In this document: positions 57,423 through 64,000 of the stretch, one piece after another
Layout of the letters: every line of letters begins with the position of its first letter
Numbering within the stretch: position 1 is the first letter of the stretch
Notes under the pieces: generated by a model
Told to the model about the DNA's origin: nothing
The model's input: only the letters and a program-made list of their open reading frames with translations
Databases searched by the model: none
Assembly (NCBI GenBank): GCA_023614405.1
Contig: CM042697.1
Coordinates: 464,300,744 to 464,364,743, forward strand
Origin: Avena insularis
Lineage: Eukaryota; Streptophyta; Magnoliopsida; Poales; Poaceae
Direction: 5' to 3'
Length of the DNA: 64,000 nt
Translations under genes and position numbers: made by a program

Positions 57423-59223
57423 GGAAATGTGAGCTTGATGATCACAGACGCTTGCAAGTTCTCACCCTTCTTCGTAGATCACCAACAACCTTGTCAAGAG
57501 TGTGACCCCGTAGTTCAAGGTTCCGATCAGCACGAGCCTTGCGACGAGCCTCAATGTCCTTATTGTTTCTAGAAGGAGTTAATTCAGTATTTGTATCCTT
57601 GTCTTGACCACCGCCTTGCCCTTGATCTTGATCTGAGTTGACACCAGGAGGTTGCTGCAGAGTCTGTTCTTCAGGGCCGGATAATCCGCCCCTTGGAGGG
57701 GCCGGACTATCCGGCCTGGGAGATGAAGCACCAGAGCCTTCTTCCTAAGAATGCCTGCCAGGACTTGGAGAACCAGAGCCGGATAATCCGCCCTCAGGGG
57801 TCGAAGAATCCGGCCTGGGAGCTTCTTGGCTATGGTCTTCTTCTTCGGATCCCCTGGAACAAGTTGGAGTGCCAGGGGCGGATTGTCCGCCCCTTGGAGG
57901 GGGCAGATAGTCTGGCCTGGGACTATCATCTTGTCCAGGAGACTAATGATCTTCAGCAGGTTGCGGTGATGGTGTAGAGTTTTGTCCAACAGTAGGAGCT
58001 TGTTGATCTTGTGTAGATGAGGGCTCCACTTGAGTGGAGCATTGTCCTTCCCGATCCGCCACAAGGGGTTCCTCAATGGGGCAGAAAAATCCCACGCCCA
58101 TTCTTCTTATGGCATCTTGGGGTATTTCAACATCTGCATCACAAACATCAACTTGCCCTACAAAGGAGCCGTTATTTTCATCGAACTCAACACTACAAGA
58201 TTCTACAACAATCCCAATGAGCTTGTTGTAGACTCTATAAGTGTGGGATTCGGCACCGTAACCAACAAAAATACCTTCTAAAACCTTGGACTCAAATTTA
58301 GACAAGCGGACACTTTTAATAAGAAAGAAACACTTACACCCGAATACCCTGAAGTATGAGATGTTGGGCTTGTTACCGGTAAGTATTTCATAAGGAGTCT
58401 TGTCCAAAATCTTTCGGAGGTAGAGCCGGTTTGATGAGTGACAAGCAGTGGATATGGCTTCAGCCCAAAAATTGTAAGGAGACTTGAATTCAGCCAACAT
58501 TGATCTTGCCATATCCATCAAAGTCCGGTTCTTCCTCTCAGCTACACCATTTTGTTGAGGGGTGTACGCAGCGGAATATTGATGTCTAATCCCCTCTTCG
58601 CTTAGAAACTCATTCAAGGTGTAGTTTTTGAATTCGGAGCTGTTGTCACTCCTTATTGCCAAGATAGGAACATTGTGTTGACGTTGAACTTCATTGGCAA
58701 AGTCAATGACTGTTTGTTGAGTCTCAATCTTTAGTTTGAAGAAATAGACCCATATATATCTTGAGTAAACATCGACAATGACCAAGCAATATTTCTTCCC
58801 ACCAAGACTTGCATGAGAAGGAGGACCAAATAAATCCACATGAAGTAATTCCAAGATCCTCTTTGAAGACACAATAGTCTTCCTATTGTGGGGAGAGTCA
58901 TGCATTTTGCCTTCAACACAAGCCCTGCAAACATGATGTTTGGCAAAGGAGACATTGTCTTTTAGTCCAAGGATGTGGCCACCCTTGTGGAGACTTTGCA
59001 AAGTTCTCATGTTGACATGGGCTAAATGGCGATGCCATAGCCAGCCCACGTCGGCCTTTCCGAATAGACACATCGGACCCGAAGTGGTTTTCCCCAAAAA
59101 CTCCACCACATACAGGTCATTTTCGACGTATCCAACGAAAGCGACCTTTAGAGACTTGCTCCACAAGAGTACCACCAAATCATCATCGATAAAAATAGCA
59201 AAACCCATCTTGCAAGGGCACAA
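57423..59223 (-). pseudogene. SIRE-like pol: integrase and repeat-containing linker
   Basis: Integrase: WLWHRHLAHVNMRTLQSLHK and CRACVEGKMHDSPHNRKT (His2-Cys2), LLHVDLFGPPSHASLGGKKY (Asp 1), AIRSDNSSEFKNYTLNEFL (Asp 2) and PQQNGVAERKNRTLMDMARS (Glu). The C-terminal part includes YFRVFGCKCFFL and EGIFVGYGAESHTYRVYN. A stop at about 57943-57945 (after PQPAEDH) breaks the linker. Beyond it the same frame holds three imperfect repeats of P-R-P-D-S-x-P-x-R/E-G-G-L-S-G, coded by GC-rich segments (57920-57670) that share the GGCGGATTATCCGCC-type motif with the LTR. Confidence 0.87.
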
Positions 59224-60812
59224 ACAGAAAGAAGGTTTTAACCGAGGCTCTCAACAAGCATGATGTCCACGAGAGAGATATCGTGGAAAACCACAACTTT
59301 CCCAAGACCCAATACCTGAGATTTAGACTTATCACCATAGGAGACTGTGATACTATCATGATTTGACGCATCTCCGTGATGATCTCCTTGCTTCCAGTCA
59401 TATGACTAGTGCATCCACTATCCAGCACCCGTTTCGACCCACCGGAAGCATATCCCTCGGAGCTTCTTGCCATGAGACAAGTAGCATTCTTGTTGATCAT
59501 GTTTTCATTCGGAGAGTCGAAGAGATATGTTGATGTAGATGTGGTGGCTATAGCAGCCACCTCCTGAGAGCTATCGTCCTCGTCCTCATCTTCACTTCCC
59601 GATGAATATTCTTCTTGATCCACTAGAACAATCTTTGGTTGCTTCTTGAAGGGAGCATTCTTATTTACAAAATGTTTCTTGCGTGGAGCCTTTGACTTGT
59701 CCTTGATAATAAGTATTCCTCCATTATCTTCCCTACTTTGATATGGACACTCAGCTACAAAGTGCAGCCGGTCACCACAGTTGAAACATGTTCTCAGCTT
59801 GGGACCATTTTCTTTTCTTCCATAGGATCCGCTCTTGCGTTCTACTTTAGCTTTATCCTTGGCTGGATCTTTCCAAAAGTTTCTAGCATAAAGAGCCAAG
59901 TATTGTCTGTGGATCCTTTTTATATCCTCGGGACATTCCAGACCTTCTATGGCATATTCATCATGATCAATCACACTAGTCTTCAAGGCCACGTTGACCC
60001 CCTTTTGCATCCCCATAGCTCGATCACGAGCATCTTCGGCATTCTTTGCAGCCACTTTGAAAGCAGTCATTTCTTGCATTACCTCATTGGATGTCATGAG
60101 GTGATAGTTATGCCTACCTTGGAGACTTTTCAAATCTGTGGGCTCAAATGGCATAAGAGCACTAACGTACTTGCGCTTGATCCATGCATCATCAACATGA
60201 GCTACACCGTGGTTTCTGAAAGTTGTGGTTATTGCTTTGAGCCTCCTATACATGTCCTCATGGTCTTCTCCATACAACATATAGAATCCTTCAGGTTCGT
60301 TGCTCAAATCATCATATCTATTTCTTCTCATACTTTCATTTCCGATGAAGAGCTCGGTGAGGGCATCCCAAGCTTCCTTAGCCGTGCTAAGATGCTGAAT
60401 CTGTGGCATGTCTTTGTCACCCACACCAAGCTGTATCATGTGTAGAGCTGTAGCGTTGGGTTGGCTATTGACAACTTCTCTTCTTGTGAGATTATTGGGG
60501 TTTCCAACATGAAGACCTTTTTCTATGATTTTCCACAACTCAATGGAGGAGCTGCACACATGAGATTTCATCAAAAATTGCCATGAGTAAAAGTAGATGC
60601 AGAAAGTTTGGGTGGATCACCCCTATTATGTATATGTGGGTGGGGGATAGGTGGATTAGGAGAATACACATCAGAAACCTCATTGTATCCATCCTTACCA
60701 CTATCCTCTTTCGAGGAGGAGCTCTTGCTAGTGTCATCACCAACCACTTCGTTCTCTTTGGAATCGGTTTTACCCGTTTCCTTGGATTGCAGAGTGGTAT
60801 CCTCAGAGTTAG
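59183..60812 (-). pseudogene. SIRE-like gag and protease start
   Basis: The N-terminal part (60812-60572) is Ser/Lys/Asp-rich with SPNPPIPHPHIHNRGDPPKL, then a frameshift near 60572. The main frame has NLTRREVVNSQPNATALHMI, AKEAWDALTELFIGNESMRR, YDDLSNEPEGFYMLYGEDHE and TSNEVMQEMTAFKVAAKNAE, followed by a knuckle CFNCGDRLHFVAEC (CX2CX4HX4C, intact), a basic/acidic stretch and the protease site RVLDSGCTSHMTG (near 59400-59440). The last 60 residues before 59183 look out of frame. The 5' end of gag is removed by the LTR at 60813. Confidence 0.87.
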
Positions 60813-63800
60813 TGTCACATCCCAAAATTTTCCAAATTTTGTAATGTGAAAAATAAATAAACAAAATAAATAATTGTTGAAATTTAGGGTGAAAAAAAAC
60901 TTTTGTTTCTAAATGGAAACTGAAAATCCCATCTTGAACAAACTTTGGTTAATATTTGAATCCAACTAAATTCAAATCAAAGTGGAAGGCATTCTTCATA
61001 AATGCATCTGGAAATTTAAACACTTGGAAAATAAACCAAAACCCTAAAACCCTAATGGAATAAAATCATTTCCAAGATATCTCTAAGCCTATGGTTTTGA
61101 CCCATATAAAAATTTGTCAACAAACATTTACAAATGATCAAGAATTACAAATATAAATATTATAAAACCATATGAATTGGTTTCACTTAATTTGCAGCCA
61201 TAAATAAAATCTTATGAATTTAATAAGATAAGGGAATTGAATTTCCAAAGCTAATATAGCACCTATCTAGAAATCCATACCAAATGGTAAGCAAATAATC
61301 CTAAAGATATTTAAAAGGATGAATAAATATTAAATAAGGTTTTACAAATTGGAAACACCAAGTTTGGATCTACAAATAAAAAGATATGGATTTTAGAAGA
61401 TAAAGATAGAAATATTAAATGAGGAATATTTAAAGGCCAAATTAAATCTTGACCTAATCCATAAGCAAATGGAATAAATATAATCCAAACCCAAAGAAAA
61501 TAATGGATAAAGAATTTTCAAATTAAATAAAGTGGCATTAACCAAATTCTATTTCTATTTTGAATAAAGATAAAATCCCTATTAGAAATGATTAATTAAA
61601 TCATGGGAAAATAATATTTGGAATTTACCCAAGTGGAATAAAATTTGTTTAATTAAACTTAAATAAGATCAAAGAAATCTTCCAAATAAAATTTATGGAA
61701 TTAAAACTATATTTAATTTCATTGAAACAAAGACAAATGTATATTTATAAAATAATTAAAAGAACCTAAAAAGAATAAATTAATTGTTCTAAATTTTGAC
61801 TTTAGAATGTAATATTAATCAGTATTTGATTATACACAAAGATTGATTGAAATTTGAAATCAAATTGTTGTTTGAAAAGTTTAAACAAAATCAAAACAAA
61901 ATATTAGAAATAGAAAAAGAAAAGAGAAACAGAACAAAAAAAAGTGAGCAAAGCCATTGAGACTAGCCCACTAAGCCCAGTCCAGCCCACTCCCTCTCAC
62001 CCCCAGAAACAATTCGCACTCATGAGCAACCCACCTCACCTTTGCCTGGACCCACCTTCCCCCTCTCTCTTTAACCGATAAGCGGACCCCACTGCCACCT
62101 TATCGTCGTTCTCACCCGCGCGAAGACCACGCTCTCCTTTCCTGGCCATTCTGTCGAAAGTTTCTTCGATTGATTGCACGGTAATCACGCCATTTAACAG
62201 CCCCGCGACCTTGCCCTCTTAAGTGCCTCTCCCTCCTCTCTGTTTCCCCCTCAATCTCCCACCCTAGTGCGCCCCCAGGCTGCCTAATTTTGCGCTGCAC
62301 CGCCACTGTCTCCGGCGAGCACTTCCATCAATTCCGGCCAAACCCCATTGCCCCTCGCCTCCTCGACCACACGAGCATGCTCCCCATCCCCTGGCGCATC
62401 TCTCTGCACACTCGTCTTGCTCGCGCTTGACCCACAGCATCGGCCTCGTCGACGACAGAGCATCGCCATCGTCTGCTCATCCTCCGGCGAGTCCCCCAGG
62501 TAGTATTTGACCACCCCCTTTCCTCTCATTGATGCACACACGACCACCGACCGCGTGCGCAGCTAACGCAGCTCCTAACTTGTATTAGCATGGTCCTAAA
62601 CGTCACCAGCAACGACAACCTGAGAGCACCGCCGCCCGCAGCTTCATCAGCGAGCGATTGACAGCAACCCCGTGCGCCCCCCGAGTAGCCGACCCACCTC
62701 GAGCTTCAGCAAGTCTCTACGAGCCTGGTAAGCCTCGACACCCTCTCCCTCGCTTCCTACTTCGCCGGCGACACCACTGACAGAGCGCGCGCCACCACTC
62801 GCCGCCGCCAGAGCCGCCACTCGATGGTCAGTCGCTGTGAGCCGTAGGATGTAGATCCAGTGGATACGATAGAACCTAAGCGAAGAGGTATCTTTTGATC
62901 TATGCCATGAGATTTGCATTAGATCCAGCGGCCCACGTTAGTCGATCCGCGCGAAACGGTACTGGCGAATAGGAACAAGACACGTGGCCAGTCTGATTGA
63001 AATAAAAACCAGAAATGATCTATTAGATGTTCAAGTTTGCAAAATTCATAACTTTTGATCCACACGTCCAAATTTTGCAAATTTTATATCAATGGAATCA
63101 TAAAGACAAGTACTTTCCAACCATGCACTTTGTTTAGTAAATTGATTCTGTTAAAATTATTTTTTTGTAGAAACTTGTGTAGGCATATTTAGAATATAAA
63201 ATTCATTCTAAAATTATTTTTGTGATAAAATCTTTGGCAAATGGATTGTTTTGAACCTACTGACCTTAGAAACCAACTCATGGATTTTAAAATGTATTTG
63301 GTAAATCTAAAGAGTAAATTGTTGATTTAAAGAATTTCTAGTCAAATAAAAATAATGTTTATTTATTGAAAATGCGTTTTGAGGAAACCTTTGGGAAATG
63401 TTCTGGTTTAAACTCTCTGACCCTAAACACAAGGTTTTATTAATTAAAAATATATTTTAAAGAACCCTATAGATTATTACTTTGTTAAAGACATTTTCAA
63501 CCACATAAAATATTGATTTGGTTTAACAATGATTTATAGGTAAAATCTTTTGCAAATGATTTTGCCACTTTATAAAATGACCTATAAGTGTTTTAGAATG
63601 TTTATAACCTATTATAAACCACTTTTCCAAATAAAACAATCTTTTGCATGCTTGCATGAATTGATTTATTTCTATTATTTTATGTATTGTTTGCTTGAAT
63701 GGTAGATTGAAATTGTGCCTTGCTTGATTGAATTGTAGTGATTTGAAGAGTGTGTATATTGCAAGGACAAGGAGTGAACTTATATTCTCTACCAAAAAGG

Positions 63801-64000
63801 CAAGTGATGCTTAATACTTTTGTCCCATTATTTTCACTATGCATTAGTGATGTTTCTAAGTAGGACTTGCATGGAATTTTGCTAAGTATAAACTATGCCA
63901 TGGGAAATCCTAGTAGATGAAACCTTAGTAGAAATTTCCTAAGTTAAGATTCCTACTACTATCATGCTTAGCTTAGCTAGTATAAAACAACGGTGGATTA
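60813..64000 (+). repeat. Large Gypsy-type LTR (same family as the solo LTR), running out of the window
   Basis: Begins TGTCACATCCCAAAATTTTC, the reverse complement of the end of the solo LTR at 39836. It stays alignable with the reverse complement of 39836 down to about 36840: the AT-rich zone 60900-61920, the GC-rich zone 61960-62830, and the end GCTTAGCTTAGCTAG (63967) matching 36836. The 5 bases before it are GTTAG. About 3.19 kb of an expected 4.06 kb are present, so whether it is a solo LTR or the 5' LTR of a full element is unknown. Open frames on the minus strand (62112-62919) are in the GC-rich zone and not credible as genes. Confidence 0.85.

Larger units (their letters stand above)
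54235..60812 (-). mobile_element. SIRE/Maximus-like Copia retrotransposon, 5' part removed
   Basis: Minus-strand order from right: gag (60812-59600), protease (near 59430), integrase (59223-), linker, RT (deleted), RNase H (to 56245), 3' non-coding region, polypurine tract (AAAAAGGGGGAGAT, 55367-55380) and one LTR (54235-55366). The right side is interrupted inside the gag N-terminal region by another LTR at 60813, so the 5' LTR lies outside the window. Long gag, a CX2CX4HX4C knuckle and protease VLDSGCTSHMTG fit the SIRE/Maximus group. Not autonomous. Confidence 0.88.

Overview
The window is a heterochromatin-like, nested transposable-element stack from a grass genome, most likely a Triticeae cereal (wheat, Aegilops or barley group). 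The basis is the combination of Angela/BARE/WIS-type Copia LTRs (starting TGTTGGAGATATGCCC and preceded by a GCAAGTGGGAGAC polypurine tract), Tekay-like Gypsy chromoviruses with about 4-kb LTRs, CACTA ends of the CACTAGTAGAAAA and CACTACAG types with GTCCCGGTTCG or CCGTCGGCGTA subterminal motifs, and remnants of a receptor-like kinase and an NLR resistance gene. No complete host gene was found. Family names rest on recognition, not on a search.

Layout. 1-3720: 3' part of an Angela-like Copia element (+) with its 3' LTR. 3860-7082: CACTA DNA transposon remnant with a decayed TNP2-type transposase (-). 7365-9928: host-gene remnant (+), namely the last exon of a protein kinase, then an intron carrying a 926-bp Mutator-like element (9-bp target duplication), then LRR exons of an NLR with a 12-residue repeat tail. 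The kinase and LRR exons can be spliced in frame. 10207-32682: a small CACTA element (target duplication TAT) inserted 3' of that gene and split by a 19.7-kb Gypsy chromovirus (10771-30489, target duplication ATCAT). The chromovirus gag is itself split by a 5.95-kb non-autonomous LTR element (19125-25078, target duplication TATCT) whose right end is abnormal: an inverted partial LTR follows the 3' LTR, so both outer ends are U3 termini. The CACTA carries tandem 670-bp repeats and a segment resembling the 3' half of plant 5S rRNA.

32981-33123: fragment of a third CACTA. 33124-50610: short-LTR Copia element (-), split by an Angela element (-, 35457-48475), whose 3' LTR is split by a 4.06-kb solo LTR (35776-39836, target duplication GGCGT). 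50853-54234: partial large LTR of Gypsy appearance, cut by a SIRE/Maximus-like Copia element (-, 54235-60812). That element is cut in turn by another large LTR (+, from 60813 past the window end) of the same family as the solo LTR.

Exact target duplications support four levels of nesting on the left (host flank, CACTA, chromovirus, non-autonomous element). The right-hand side is a second stack. Every retroelement with coding sequence here carries stops, frameshifts or deletions, so none looks autonomous as it stands. The most unusual items are the inverted-terminus retrotransposon, the 5S-like internal-promoter segment in a CACTA element, the possible kinase-LRR fusion, and two unrelated retroelements that each repeat their own near-palindromic motif in both LTR and internal sequence.
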